Positions 1 through 8,753 are shown, counted from the first letter of the stretch. The stretch is DNA of 21,640 nt from an uncultured Prevotella sp. (GCF_900549175.1 NZ_URNN01000049.1:1-21640); one strand, 5' to 3'. A program made the numbers and translations. The notes: generated by a model from the sequence alone, not told the origin.

Positions 1-1
1 T

Positions 2-976
2 TTAGTGATTGAGTGTACCGGTGTTTACTACCGGCTGTGCCGACTCGTCGCCGCAGAGCACCACAAGCAGATTGCTCACCATGGCCGCTTTCTTGTCATC
101 GTCCAGTTCAACGATGTCTTCGTCAGCCAGCTTGTTCAAGGCCATCTTCACCATCGACACGGCTCCCTCCACAATCTTTTCGCGGGCCATGATTATGGCT
201 GAGGCCTGCTGGCGGCGCAGCATGACGGCGGCTATCTCAGGGGCATATGCCAGATAGTTGATGCGTGCCTCTACAATTTCTATGCCTGCCATGGCCAGAC
301 GCTCGCTGAGTTTCTCTTCCAGTTGGGTGTTTATCTCCTCGCCACCGCTGCGCAGTGTGAGTTCGTTGCTGTCGTTGCCGGTGTCGTCGTAGGCATAGAG
401 TGAGGCCACCTGCCGCAGTGCGGCGTCGCTTTGTGTGCGTACGAAGTTTTCGAGGGCGTTCATTATTCCTGTCAGCGACGACGAGCCGATGGTGGCCTGG
501 TTGCTTTGGCCGTTGCCTGACTGTGCCATTGTCTGTGAGTCGATTTCAAACATAGCCTTGTACGTGTCCCGCAATTTCCACACCAATATCAGGCCTATCA
601 TGATCGGGTTGCCGGTCTTGTCGTTCACCTTTATCGGCTCTACGTCTATGTTGCGTGAGCGGAACGACACCTTCTTCACGGTGAGGAACGGGTTAAGCCA
701 GAAATAGCCTGTCTTCGTGAACGTGCCCCTGTATTCTCCGAAGAGCACCATCACGCGGCCTTCGCCCGGCTCCAGCATCACGAATCCGCACCATAATATG
801 ATGGTGGCTATGAGTGTCACGACTCCGCCGGCAACGTAAAATCCGGTCAGATTGTTGTCGAGGATGGCGCCATATACGATGGCGGCAATGGCTGCAACGT
901 TGAGAATGATGTTGACAAACAGCATCAGAAAGCCGTTGAGCGTTGTTCCGTTGAATGTAAATTCTTTCTTTTCCAT
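2..976 (-). CDS. SPFH/band-7 domain membrane protein
   Basis: This is a membrane-anchored SPFH (stomatin/prohibitin/flotillin/HflK) protein. The family forms oligomeric scaffolds in the inner membrane, but the specific role here is unknown. The N-terminal third holds two hydrophobic segments (about residues 14-38 and 45-66). The band-7 opening follows (MLEPGEGRVMVLFGEYRGTF, then GYFWLNPF), and later a helical stretch with LAMAGIEIVEARINYLAYAPEIA and MLRRQQA, as is usual for the family. The frame is also open 14 codons upstream, to 1018. I chose the ATG at 974-976 because the -7 element at 1016-1023 would place the transcription start near 1009, inside that extension. From this start the protein has 324 residues and is complete, with the stop codon at the very edge of the window. 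It is divergent from mnmA. The family call is firm; the function is not. Confidence 0.9.
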   Translation of the reverse strand: MEKKEFTFNGTTLNGFLMLFVNIILNVAAIAAIVYGAILDNNLTGFYVAGGVVTLIATIILWCGFVMLEPGEGRVMVLFGEYRGTFTKTGYFWLNPFLTVKKVSFRSRNIDVEPIKVNDKTGNPIMIGLILVWKLRDTYKAMFEIDSQTMAQSGNGQSNQATIGSSSLTGIMNALENFVRTQSDAALRQVASLYAYDDTGNDSNELTLRSGGEEINTQLEEKLSERLAMAGIEIVEARINYLAYAPEIAAVMLRRQQASAIIMAREKIVEGAVSMVKMALNKLADEDIVELDDDKKAAMVSNLLVVLCGDESAQPVVNTGTLNH

Positions 977-1015
977 AATTCCATTGGGTTTTAGTTTGAT
1001 ATCATTTTGATATCG

Positions 1016-1044
1016 CAAAAATATATCTTTCCGCTTGAATTACA
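1016..1044 (-). promoter_or_regulatory. Predicted Bacteroidetes-type promoter for the SPFH gene
   Basis: Read on the minus strand, 1016-1023 is TATTTTTG, a perfect TAnnTTTG -7 element. A TTG at 1042-1044 lies 18 bp upstream and could be the -33 element; the usual spacing is about 19-21, so it is slightly short. The predicted start of transcription, near 1009, supports the ATG at 976. Just upstream, ATTTAAGA occurs twice with a 10-bp period (1061-1068 and 1071-1078). Confidence 0.5.
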
Positions 1045-1167
1045 ATGTTTTCCGTATTTTATTTAAGATTATTTAAGAGTGGCGTACGGCTGGGCATGGA
1101 CGGCCGATGATAGTTGCCGTAATTCAAAATCTTTATCCTGCCGGTGCGGAATCTCGCGATTTTTATT

Positions 1168-1175
1168 TAATTTTG
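1168..1175 (+). promoter_or_regulatory. Possible -7 element for mnmA
   Basis: TAATTTTG matches TAnnTTTG and lies 24 bp before the mnmA ATG. I saw no convincing -33 TTTG at the usual distance, so only the -7 half is supported. Its position favours the ATG at 1200 over the upstream in-frame ATG at 1107. Confidence 0.4.
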
Positions 1176-1199
1176 CACATCAGCGTTTCTCTAAATGAT

Positions 1200-2282
1200 A
1201 TGAATACAACAGAAAACCTTGCAGACAAGAAGATAGCCGTGCTGCTGTCCGGCGGTGTGGACAGTTCAGTGGTGGTTTACGAACTGGCGCAGAAAGGCCT
1301 GACACCCGACTGCTTCTATATAAAGATAGGTCCGGAGGAAGAGTCGGAATGGGACTGCACGAGTGAAGAAGACCTCGAGATGGCCACGGCAGTGGCGTCA
1401 CGTTACGGTTGTCGGCTTGAGGTGGTTGACTGCCACCGCGAATACTGGGACGGTGTGACACGCTACACCATGGATAAGGTGCGGGCCGGCTTCACACCAA
1501 ATCCCGACGTGATGTGCAACAGGCTCATCAAGTTCGGGGCTTTTCACGAGAAACGCGGTCACGACTACGACCTTATTGCCACAGGGCATTATGCCTGCAC
1601 CGAAATTGACGGTGAAGGCCGCAAATGGCTTGTCACCAGTCCGGACCCCGTGAAGGACCAGACCGACTTTCTCGCCCAGATATACGACTGGCAGCTGCGT
1701 AAGGCGCTTTTCCCCATAGGCCATTATGTCAAGAACGAGGTGAGGGAGATTGCCGAGCGTGAGCATCTGATAAATGCCCGCCGCAAGGACTCGCAGGGCA
1801 TCTGTTTTCTCGGCAAGATAAACTACAATGACTATCTGCGCCGTTATCTCGGCGAGAATCCCGGCGATGTGCTCGAACTGGAGACGGGAAAGCCGATAGG
1901 GCGTCACCGCGGTCTGTGGTTTCACACTATCGGCCAGCGTCATGGCTTGGGCTTCGGCGGCGGTCCGTGGTACGCCGTCAAGAAAGACGTGGCGGCCAAC
2001 ATCCTCTATGTCAGTCATGGTTTTGAACCGCGCACGGCCTACCGGCAGGATTTTCCCATCTGCGACTTCCACTTCCTCACCGTACCGGTGGAGATGCACC
2101 GGGTGACATTCAAGATACGTCATACGGCGGGTTACCATCCCGCCATTCTCGAACCGCAGGGCGACGGCCGCTATGTCGTGCATGCCGAACAGCCCATGCA
2201 GGGGGTGGCTCCGGGACAGTTCTGCGTGGTCTACGATGAGCATCACCACCGCTGTTACGGTTCGGGAGAGATAACGGTGTGA
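1200..2282 (+). CDS. mnmA: tRNA-specific 2-thiouridylase MnmA
   Basis: MnmA activates U34 of Glu, Gln and Lys tRNAs with ATP and inserts sulfur to give 2-thiouridine, in the cytoplasm. From the ATG at 1200 the product has 360 residues, the normal family length. The PP-loop motif SGGVDSS lies at residues 17-23. The two catalytic cysteines are in NPDVMCN (Cys106) and GICFLGK (Cys202), the standard pair. HTIGQRHGLG follows in the central domain, and a C-terminal beta-barrel ends in GQFCVVYD. The frame extends 31 codons upstream to 1107, but that stretch is not MnmA-like and contains the putative promoter. Bacteroidetes often carry several mnmA paralogues, so this may not be the only copy. Its last 28 nt overlap the 3' end of the convergent GH31 gene. 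Confidence 0.96.
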   Translation: MNTTENLADKKIAVLLSGGVDSSVVVYELAQKGLTPDCFYIKIGPEEESEWDCTSEEDLEMATAVASRYGCRLEVVDCHREYWDGVTRYTMDKVRAGFTPNPDVMCNRLIKFGAFHEKRGHDYDLIATGHYACTEIDGEGRKWLVTSPDPVKDQTDFLAQIYDWQLRKALFPIGHYVKNEVREIAEREHLINARRKDSQGICFLGKINYNDYLRRYLGENPGDVLELETGKPIGRHRGLWFHTIGQRHGLGFGGGPWYAVKKDVAANILYVSHGFEPRTAYRQDFPICDFHFLTVPVEMHRVTFKIRHTAGYHPAILEPQGDGRYVVHAEQPMQGVAPGQFCVVYDEHHHRCYGSGEITV

Positions 2283-4558
2283 TTTGTCTTGAAGTTTCCG
2301 TTGACTTTCAGCTTCTTTTTCTTGTCATTCCATGTGAATGTTGTCAGACTGTAGTCACCTTTTTCAAAGTCATATCCGTCGCCGGCATCCCTATAGAGTG
2401 TGAAAGACGCATCGGCTCCGGGGTAAACCAATACGGTAACCGGTTTGTCTGTCTGTGCCGCGGAATACTCCACAACCTCTGAGACAGGAATGATGCTTCC
2501 GGCCCTGACGTATAGCGGCAGACGGTCTATCGGGGTTTCCACTTCCATCCATTGTCCGCCGTCGTAAGCCTTGTTGGTCCAGTAGTCAATCCACCTGTTG
2601 CCTTTGGGCAGATAAACCTTGCGCATTGTGGTTTCCGATGCCGGACGTGTGACGGGGCATACAAGGAATGAACCGAACATGAACTCATCCTTCAGGTCGT
2701 ATACCGTCTCGTCGTCAGGATAGTCGAAAGCGAGCATACGTACCATTGAATAACTGTTCATGGTTTGTTGTGCCGCCATGCTGTATATATAAGGCAGGAG
2801 TGTGTATCTGAGATTTATCATCTTCAGTATGGCGTCATAATAGGGAGTGCCCGGCTCGCCAAACTGCCATATCTCGCGCGGAGTGTCACTGCCGTGGCTG
2901 CGCAACATGGGCAGGAACGTGCCCCATTGGAACATGCGCGTGTAGTATTCCTTGTAAGCGTCGTCATCCGCTCCGCGCTGAAACTCTCCGGTATAGAACC
3001 ACCGGCGCCCGTCGTTGCGCACGAAGAACGACCCTATATCCACCGTCCAATACGGATTGCCCGTGGCCATATAGTTCAGTCCGGCCGGAATCTGCTGCCT
3101 GAATGACTCCCACGAAGCATGCGTGTCGCCGTTCCATACCACGGTGGCATAACGCTGCTGGCCGGCATAACCGCTTCTGGTGAGGTTGAGAACCCGTTTG
3201 CCGGCATCGGTCAGACGTTGGTTTTCATACAATCCCCGGGAGTGGTAAAGCGAGTACAGACTGCTGCGCTCCGCGCCGAGTGCATCGCTCAGTATGTCCT
3301 TGTTGAGCTGCCACCGGCGTTCGTGGTCATCCCATCCGTACGGTTTGCCGCCGGCAGGTTCCGGTATCTTGTTCCAGTCGCCGTCAAGCGGTTCGCTGCT
3401 GTCGCACCACCATGCGTCAAAACCGTTGGAGAAAAACTCGTCGTCCGCATATTTCCAGTAATGTTTGCGTGCTTCCGGGTTGAAGGCATCATACACCGAG
3501 TGTTCGAGCATATATCCCCTTTCACGGAAATCTCGTTCCTGCGGACAGTATTGAGGGTTTGGCCATATGCTCACCATCAGCTTGGCATGCATGGCATGTA
3601 TCGAATCGGCAAGAGCCTTCGGGTCGGGATAAAACTTGCGGTTCATCTTCATATATCCCCATCCTTCGGGCCAATAGTTCCAGTCCTGCACAATCATGTC
3701 AACCGGAACATGCCTGCGGCGATATTCGCGCAAGGTGTTGATAAGGTCATCCGACGAGACATACCGTTCTTTCGACTGTATATAACCGAAGGCATACAGT
3801 GGCAGAAGCTGCACGTTGCCGGTGAGATGGTGATATCCGGCCACCACATCTTCCATTCTTCCGCCATGGATAAAATAGTAGTCAAGTTGTTGTGCCGCCT
3901 CCATCTGCATCGTGAAGCTGCTGTTGTCTGAAGTGAATTTCATGGCACAACCGGCGTCGAACAACAGTCCGTAGCCTTGTGGTGACAGCAGTACGGGGAC
4001 GGTCACTTTCAGATTGTGCTGTGTGAGATAGAGGGTCTTGCCGAGAAGATTCATATAGTCTTCCATGTGGGCACCCAATCCGTACAGTGCTTTTGTACCT
4101 TCGCATGAGAAACGGGAAATGTACCGGGTGCTTCTGCCCACGGTGTCGCGGCGGACAATGTCCTTTACGGTAACCTTCCCGTTGGCAGTCTCCTCCATAC
4201 GGGCGGTACGGTCATCGTATACTATGTGTTCACTGACCACAGGTTCGGCACGTCTGCCCGATTCTTTCAGCAGCAGCTTTCCTGTCTTGCGGTCTGTAAA
4301 CGATATGGCTTCCGTGGCATTGTCAATCCTTACGACAAGATCGGAAGAGGAGAGAACGCGGCATCCTACCACGTTCTTCTCCTTCACTTTTACCTTTTGT
4401 CGTGTATAGACACAGATTCCCGTATTGTTGCCTTTCAGTTCTCCGCCATCATTCCATTGCACCCTTACGATGGACGGAGTTATGAACTCCACTTCCACTG
4501 CCTGTACATTGAATATGACGGCCGACAGAAAAGCGATGGTAGCAAAGACTCTCTTCAT
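2255..4558 (-). CDS. Periplasmic GH31 alpha-glycosidase (alpha-xylosidase or alpha-glucosidase)
   Basis: This is a 767-residue retaining glycoside hydrolase of family GH31, which removes alpha-linked xylose or glucose. A signal peptide (MKRVFATIAFLSAVIFNVQA, cleaved after VQA, no lipobox cysteine) indicates a soluble periplasmic enzyme. An N-terminal beta-sandwich (about 21-235) precedes the (beta/alpha)8 barrel. The nucleophile is Asp386 in FDAWWCDSSEP and the acid/base is Asp478 in VVWNGDTHASW. Other barrel motifs are VDMIVQDWNYWPEGWG and FQWGTFLPMLRSHGSDTPRE. C-terminal beta-domains follow, with FLVCPV and PLYVRAGSIIP. No PA14 insertion is evident; known xyloglucan alpha-xylosidases of the Xyl31A type have one and are longer. 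It is the last gene of the hydrolase trio, starting 10 nt after the GH43 stop. Substrate cannot be settled from motifs alone; alpha-xylosidase is my first guess from the neighbours. Confidence 0.92.
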   Translation of the reverse strand: MKRVFATIAFLSAVIFNVQAVEVEFITPSIVRVQWNDGGELKGNNTGICVYTRQKVKVKEKNVVGCRVLSSSDLVVRIDNATEAISFTDRKTGKLLLKESGRRAEPVVSEHIVYDDRTARMEETANGKVTVKDIVRRDTVGRSTRYISRFSCEGTKALYGLGAHMEDYMNLLGKTLYLTQHNLKVTVPVLLSPQGYGLLFDAGCAMKFTSDNSSFTMQMEAAQQLDYYFIHGGRMEDVVAGYHHLTGNVQLLPLYAFGYIQSKERYVSSDDLINTLREYRRRHVPVDMIVQDWNYWPEGWGYMKMNRKFYPDPKALADSIHAMHAKLMVSIWPNPQYCPQERDFRERGYMLEHSVYDAFNPEARKHYWKYADDEFFSNGFDAWWCDSSEPLDGDWNKIPEPAGGKPYGWDDHERRWQLNKDILSDALGAERSSLYSLYHSRGLYENQRLTDAGKRVLNLTRSGYAGQQRYATVVWNGDTHASWESFRQQIPAGLNYMATGNPYWTVDIGSFFVRNDGRRWFYTGEFQRGADDDAYKEYYTRMFQWGTFLPMLRSHGSDTPREIWQFGEPGTPYYDAILKMINLRYTLLPYIYSMAAQQTMNSYSMVRMLAFDYPDDETVYDLKDEFMFGSFLVCPVTRPASETTMRKVYLPKGNRWIDYWTNKAYDGGQWMEVETPIDRLPLYVRAGSIIPVSEVVEYSAAQTDKPVTVLVYPGADASFTLYRDAGDGYDFEKGDYSLTTFTWNDKKKKLKVNGNFKTNHTVISPEP

Positions 4559-4568
4559 CCCAACATTT

Positions 4569-5924
4569 TTATTTTACTTCCCACCAGTCGAAATTGAAGA
4601 GGTTGCGTTTTTGCCTGTCGCTCCCCTTGAACACGAAATAAAGGTCGTGAACTCCCTTGCATTTGGTGAGGCCGGTAGTGAACTCCTTGTACTTGAACTT
4701 GGTGTTGGGAACATTTATTATGCCTGCAATCCATCCGTCGACGGCATCGAGACGAACCTCTATTTTTCCTCCATAAAGATGGGCTGAGCATGAAGCAGTC
4801 AGAGTTGAGGCACCTTTGCCGAAGTCTACACCACGCACAAGGATATACTCACCGTCATCGATATCGGTGACAAAGAGGGTGGGGTTCCACGGCCCTGAAG
4901 GGTTCTCGCGTGTGGTTTTCAGCCCGTATCCCCATGCCATGGTCTCGGCTTCCACGCGGCGGTAGGGGTTGAACGTGCCCACTTGCCTGAGTGTACAGTC
5001 TTGGAAATAAGGCAGCTCCTGTATCGTTCCGTCGGCGTTGTATGTCATTTCTGCCACTGACACGGAGCGGCGTTCGGCATGGCGGCTCGTTTCAAGGCGG
5101 AAGATGTCGTAGTTGAGGCCGAAACAGTACGACCTGCCCTTGTAGTCGATGATGCCCGGATGGTTTCCGCGGGTGCGCGGGGTGTGGTCCATGATATGGC
5201 CTTTATACTCCCATGGGCCGGTGGGCGACTTGCTCATGGCATACCCGATGCCCTCGGGACAGCATGTGGAGGCGAAGGCAAGATAGTAGTTCTTCTCGCC
5301 GCGGGCGTTCTTTCTTGCCCAGAACCACGGCCCCTCCTGATAGTCCTTTATCTTGTCCATCTGCATGATTCCGCCGTCGGTGGAAACCATGTCCTCGTTC
5401 AGCTTTATGCAATAGGCATGCGGATTGCCCCAGTACATGTATGCCTGACCGTCATCGTCGATAAACACCGACGGGTCAATGTCGTACCAATGTTCCTTCT
5501 GCCACACCAGCGGTTTGCCGAGCGGGTCTTTGAACGGTCCGAAGGGTGAGTCGGCCACGAGCACACCGATGCCGTGTCCGTGGATGGGGCAGTACATGTA
5601 CCACTTACCGTTGCGTTCCACCACACATTCGGCCCATGCTCCGTTGTTTCCCTTATACCACCCGAAGTCTTTCAGCGATGCCACCGCTCCATGGTCCTGC
5701 CAGTTCACCATGTCGGTAGACGTATACAGCAGCCAGTCTTTCATGACAAAGCCCTCGGCATTGTCTTCGTCGTGTGTCGTGTACAGATATACAGTGTCGC
5801 CATGCACGTAAGGTGCCGGATCGGCGGTGTATTTTGTCTGTATGACAGGCATGTTGATTGTCTCCTGTGCCGATACCGCCATTACGGCGGCAATGGCAAA
5901 TGCTGTTGTAATTGTCCTTTTCAT
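4569..5924 (-). CDS. Periplasmic GH43 glycoside hydrolase with C-terminal CBM6
   Basis: GH43 enzymes are inverting, five-bladed beta-propeller hydrolases, mostly arabinofuranosidases and beta-xylosidases. The product has 451 residues. A signal peptide (MKRTITTAFAIAAVMAVSA, cleaved before QE) sends it to the periplasm. The catalytic triad is visible: base Asp35 in YTADPAPY, pKa-tuning Asp150 in YDIDPSVF, and acid Glu197 in YQEGPWFW. From about residue 318 (YRRVEAETMAWGYG) to the end (NFDWWEVK) runs a beta-sandwich typical of CBM6, which binds xylan or related chains. It is the middle gene of the trio: 44 nt after the GH97 stop and 10 nt before GH31, so probably co-transcribed. Arabinofuranosidase versus xylosidase activity cannot be decided here. 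Confidence 0.93.
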   Translation of the reverse strand: MKRTITTAFAIAAVMAVSAQETINMPVIQTKYTADPAPYVHGDTVYLYTTHDEDNAEGFVMKDWLLYTSTDMVNWQDHGAVASLKDFGWYKGNNGAWAECVVERNGKWYMYCPIHGHGIGVLVADSPFGPFKDPLGKPLVWQKEHWYDIDPSVFIDDDGQAYMYWGNPHAYCIKLNEDMVSTDGGIMQMDKIKDYQEGPWFWARKNARGEKNYYLAFASTCCPEGIGYAMSKSPTGPWEYKGHIMDHTPRTRGNHPGIIDYKGRSYCFGLNYDIFRLETSRHAERRSVSVAEMTYNADGTIQELPYFQDCTLRQVGTFNPYRRVEAETMAWGYGLKTTRENPSGPWNPTLFVTDIDDGEYILVRGVDFGKGASTLTASCSAHLYGGKIEVRLDAVDGWIAGIINVPNTKFKYKEFTTGLTKCKGVHDLYFVFKGSDRQKRNLFNFDWWEVK

Positions 5925-5968
5925 TGTCTGAATGTCTGTTTATGTTTATTTTATAAGCTGTCTTTGTC

Positions 5969-7822
5969 TTATTGCATTATTGTCATCACGAATCCTCCGC
6001 GCTCCCTGCATGTTATCTTGTTCGGGATGCGTCCCTTTCCAGTCTTTATGCTCCACGGCTTGCCGTCGGCAAAGAGGGTGTACTTGCCTTTCGGCAGGAA
6101 AGATGTGTCGAACGTTATGGTCTGCGGTTCGTCCTTGCCGTTGATACCGGCAATATACCATGTACTGCCGTTGCGGCGGGCCATCACCACCGACTCGCCG
6201 GGATATCCGGCCAACAGCCGCGTTTCGTCCCACACGGTGGGCAGGGTGCTCATAAAGTCTTTTACCTGTTGGGGTTGTGAGAGATAGCTTTCCGGCTTGT
6301 CGGCCCAATGAAGCAGAGGCGATTCGAAAAGCACCGGAAGCGCCAGCTCGTGTGCGTTTGACGTGATGTGCGGATGCTGCGAGTCGGAGAAAGTGCACGG
6401 AGTATAGTCCATGGGGCCTATAACGTTGCGTGTGAAAGGCAGTGTGGCGTTGTGGGCCGCCGCCTTGCCGGTCAGTGTGGCATTGTTGTTGTACCACTCG
6501 GCTCCGTACACGGCTTCGACTGTCATCAGGTTGGGATAGGTGCGTTGCCATCCGCGCGGAATGGTGGCACCATGGAAGTTGACCATCAGATGGTGTTTCG
6601 CGGCACATTCCAGCAGGTCGATGCAATACTCCATCGTCTCCTGTTTGTCGCCGGCAAAGAAGTCTATCTTTACTCCGGCCACTCCTTGCTTCTCAAGCCA
6701 CGCAAACTCGCGTTCGCGGTTTTCGGGAGCGTTGAGCCTGTTGTGGGGGCCGGGCGCTCCCCATTCCTTCAGCCATGCCGTAGAGGAGTTGTACCATAAC
6801 AAAGGTTTGACGCCTTTGCCGAGGGCATAACGGATGGCGTCCTCCACGTTGCCGCCGTTTTTCATTTCATCCCATTCTGCGTCAATAAGTACATACGGCC
6901 ATCCCATCTCCACAGCCAAGTCAACGTATTCTTTTACTATACGGTAGTCGTTGGAGCCGTGGTTGTACGCCCAGTATATCCACGCCACGCTGCCCGGTTT
7001 GAGCCATGACGTGTCGCCGATGCGGTTTGGCTCGCTGACATCCGTGACCAGTGTTGAGGCCACCACGTCCTGCAGGCTGCCTACTATGACCACACGCCAT
7101 GGTGAAGTCCATTGTCCGGTAACGGTCTGCATGTTCTCGTCAGGCACCACGCGGTATTCTTCTTTGTTTCTGTCGTTGAAGAGTGACGATGCGCTGTTGT
7201 GTCTTCCGATGCCGGCTTCTGTAATCAGGGCATATATGTTGCCGGCAGACTGGAGCAACGCGGGATATCCCCATCTCTTGTTGTCCGACCCGCCTGTTGC
7301 GGTGAGCGGAAAAAACTCTTCGTACGGTTCGGTCCATTTCTGCATCCAGCGTTTCGTTCCCTCGGGTATGGTATACGTTGTCAGTTCTTCAGTGGCTCGC
7401 GTGTGATGCAGACTGTCAATAATGTATCTGAAGGCCACACCGTCGTTGTAAACCCTCACCTGTAGCTTCATCGTGCGCCCGATATCATCAACGAAGTTAT
7501 ATGTGACTTCGGTTGCCTTGTTGGAGCACCGGCGGCGTTTGCCGCCGGTCATTTCGTATGTGTCTTCATGTGTGCGGGGTGTTGTCATGCCCCTGAGTAT
7601 GATGTTTCTGCCTCCTCCGTCTTGGGTGAACAATCCTATTGACGGTATGGACAACACTTCAACTTTGTTGTCACCATTGCCGTATGTAATGGAAAAACCG
7701 CTACCGCACTTTTCCCATTGTATGTTTCCGCCGGGTGATTCAATGTCTTTCCATTCCTTTATGTTGGCTGTTGCCGTAAGTGTCATCAGCACTGACAATG
7801 CGATTGCTATTCTTTTTCTCAT
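5969..7822 (-). CDS. Periplasmic GH97 hydrolase of the retaining type (predicted alpha-galactosidase)
   Basis: GH97 contains inverting alpha-glucosidases (SusB) and retaining alpha-galactosidases (BtGH97b). This 617-residue protein has the retaining signature. GVKIDFF carries a candidate nucleophile Asp387, absent from SusB-type enzymes, and the candidate acid/base is Glu442 in EAVYGAEWYN. Their separation of 55 residues equals that of Asp415 and Glu470 in BtGH97b. The N-terminal beta-super-sandwich runs to about residue 270, with the barrel after it (VAWIYWAYNHGSNDYRI, YVLIDAEWDE). A C-terminal beta-domain ends the protein (WYIAGINGKDEP). A signal peptide without lipobox (cleavage near TATA|NI) makes it a soluble periplasmic enzyme. 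It is first in the trio, so the operon promoter should lie in 7823-7982. A related specificity such as beta-L-arabinopyranosidase, also found in retaining GH97 enzymes, remains possible. Confidence 0.93.
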   Translation of the reverse strand: MRKRIAIALSVLMTLTATANIKEWKDIESPGGNIQWEKCGSGFSITYGNGDNKVEVLSIPSIGLFTQDGGGRNIILRGMTTPRTHEDTYEMTGGKRRRCSNKATEVTYNFVDDIGRTMKLQVRVYNDGVAFRYIIDSLHHTRATEELTTYTIPEGTKRWMQKWTEPYEEFFPLTATGGSDNKRWGYPALLQSAGNIYALITEAGIGRHNSASSLFNDRNKEEYRVVPDENMQTVTGQWTSPWRVVIVGSLQDVVASTLVTDVSEPNRIGDTSWLKPGSVAWIYWAYNHGSNDYRIVKEYVDLAVEMGWPYVLIDAEWDEMKNGGNVEDAIRYALGKGVKPLLWYNSSTAWLKEWGAPGPHNRLNAPENREREFAWLEKQGVAGVKIDFFAGDKQETMEYCIDLLECAAKHHLMVNFHGATIPRGWQRTYPNLMTVEAVYGAEWYNNNATLTGKAAAHNATLPFTRNVIGPMDYTPCTFSDSQHPHITSNAHELALPVLFESPLLHWADKPESYLSQPQQVKDFMSTLPTVWDETRLLAGYPGESVVMARRNGSTWYIAGINGKDEPQTITFDTSFLPKGKYTLFADGKPWSIKTGKGRIPNKITCRERGGFVMTIMQ

Positions 7823-7861
7823 ATTGTTGATAGTCGGTTATACAGAATGTGTTTATGTGTG

Positions 7862-7869
7862 CAAAATTA
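7862..7869 (-). promoter_or_regulatory. Possible -7 element for the GH97-GH43-GH31 operon
   Basis: On the minus strand the bases read TAATTTTG, matching TAnnTTTG, 39 nt before the GH97 ATG. No good -33 element is present at the normal distance, which fits a promoter needing an activator. A near-palindrome (AAATAC, 4-nt loop TTTG, GTATTT; 7906-7921) lies about 40-60 bp upstream and could be an operator. Confidence 0.4.
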
Positions 7870-7982
7870 TAACAAAAACACATCAGTGACTATTCAATAT
7901 GTCTCAAATACTTTGGTATTTTGTATGTTTGAGTGAGAAAAAGCGGGAGTTATACACCCTCATCTTTAGTTCCAATTACTGG

Positions 7983-8753
7983 TTATATCCCGAAGACGCG
8001 GCTGACATTGACATTCGTCACCTCGGCGATGGTATCTTCACTCACGCCGTAGCACTCGGCCAGACGGTGCAACACGTGGCGTACGAAGGCACTCTCGTTG
8101 CGCTGTCCGCGCATGGGCACCGGAGCCATGTAGGGGCTGTCGGTCTCGAGCACTATGCGGTCGAGAGGTACACAGGCCGGCAACACTTCGGGCAGGTGTG
8201 ACTTCTTGAATGTGAGCACACCGCCGATGCCAAGCACAAAGCGGTCGAAGCGCAACAGTTCCGCCGCCTCGCGGTCGTTGCCGGTGAAACAGTGGAACAC
8301 GCCGCCGGGCAGGTCCTTCTCGTAATTACGCAGCAGAGCCACCATCTCGTTCTGTGCCTTGCGGCAGTGTATCATGAGCGGCTTGCGCGTTTCTACCGAC
8401 CAGCGTACCTGTTCCTCGAAAGCCTCAAGCTGTTCGTGTTCAAACTCGCGGCTCCAATAGTAGTCAAGTCCCACCTCGCCAATGGCGATGAAACGGTCAT
8501 CGACCATCGGGCGCATGGCTGACAGCACGTCGCGCCAGTCGGCTTTCACCTCCTCAGGGTGCAACCCTATCATGGGGTAGGCATAACCCGGATATCGGGC
8601 GCAGACGTTAAGAACGGTATTCACCGATTGCAAGTCGATTGCGGGCAGGAATATGCTGCTCACTCCTGCCTCACGGGCGCGGGCCACCACTTCGTCGCGG
8701 TCGGCATCAAACTCGGTGCCGTCAAGATGGGCGTGGGTATCAATGAAATTCAT
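7983..8753 (-). CDS. TatD-family metal-dependent hydrolase (DNase)
   Basis: TatD-family enzymes are cytoplasmic two-metal hydrolases with 3'-5' exonuclease activity on DNA. The 256-residue product has the whole ligand set: DTHAHLDG at the start (His7, His9), IGEVGLDYYW (Glu), LMIHCRKA (His), VFHCFTGN (His) and LETDSPYMAP (Asp). Length and motif order match the family. It is the last gene of the tonB / polyprenyl synthase / tatD run but is separated from the synthase gene by 255 nt containing the large inverted repeat. That repeat ends 18 nt before this ATG, with a (TA)6 tract in between. A hairpin so near the start could affect translation or be cut by RNase III; this is inference. I call the family, not the exact paralogue (tatD versus ycfH). 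Confidence 0.94.
   Translation of the reverse strand: MNFIDTHAHLDGTEFDADRDEVVARAREAGVSSIFLPAIDLQSVNTVLNVCARYPGYAYPMIGLHPEEVKADWRDVLSAMRPMVDDRFIAIGEVGLDYYWSREFEHEQLEAFEEQVRWSVETRKPLMIHCRKAQNEMVALLRNYEKDLPGGVFHCFTGNDREAAELLRFDRFVLGIGGVLTFKKSHLPEVLPACVPLDRIVLETDSPYMAPVPMRGQRNESAFVRHVLHRLAECYGVSEDTIAEVTNVNVSRVFGI

Noticed and set aside
977..1018. 14-codon N-terminal extension of the SPFH protein
   Set aside because: The predicted -7 element lies at 1016-1023, so these codons would mostly be untranscribed; the extension is not family-like.
1398..2249. Long minus-strand open frame (283 codons) across mnmA
   Set aside because: It lies wholly antisense to an unmistakable mnmA with intact motifs, and its translation resembles no family I recognise.
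3119..3931. Plus-strand open frame (270 codons) antisense to the GH31 gene
   Set aside because: It is opposite the catalytic barrel of a clear GH31 enzyme and has no recognisable protein character.
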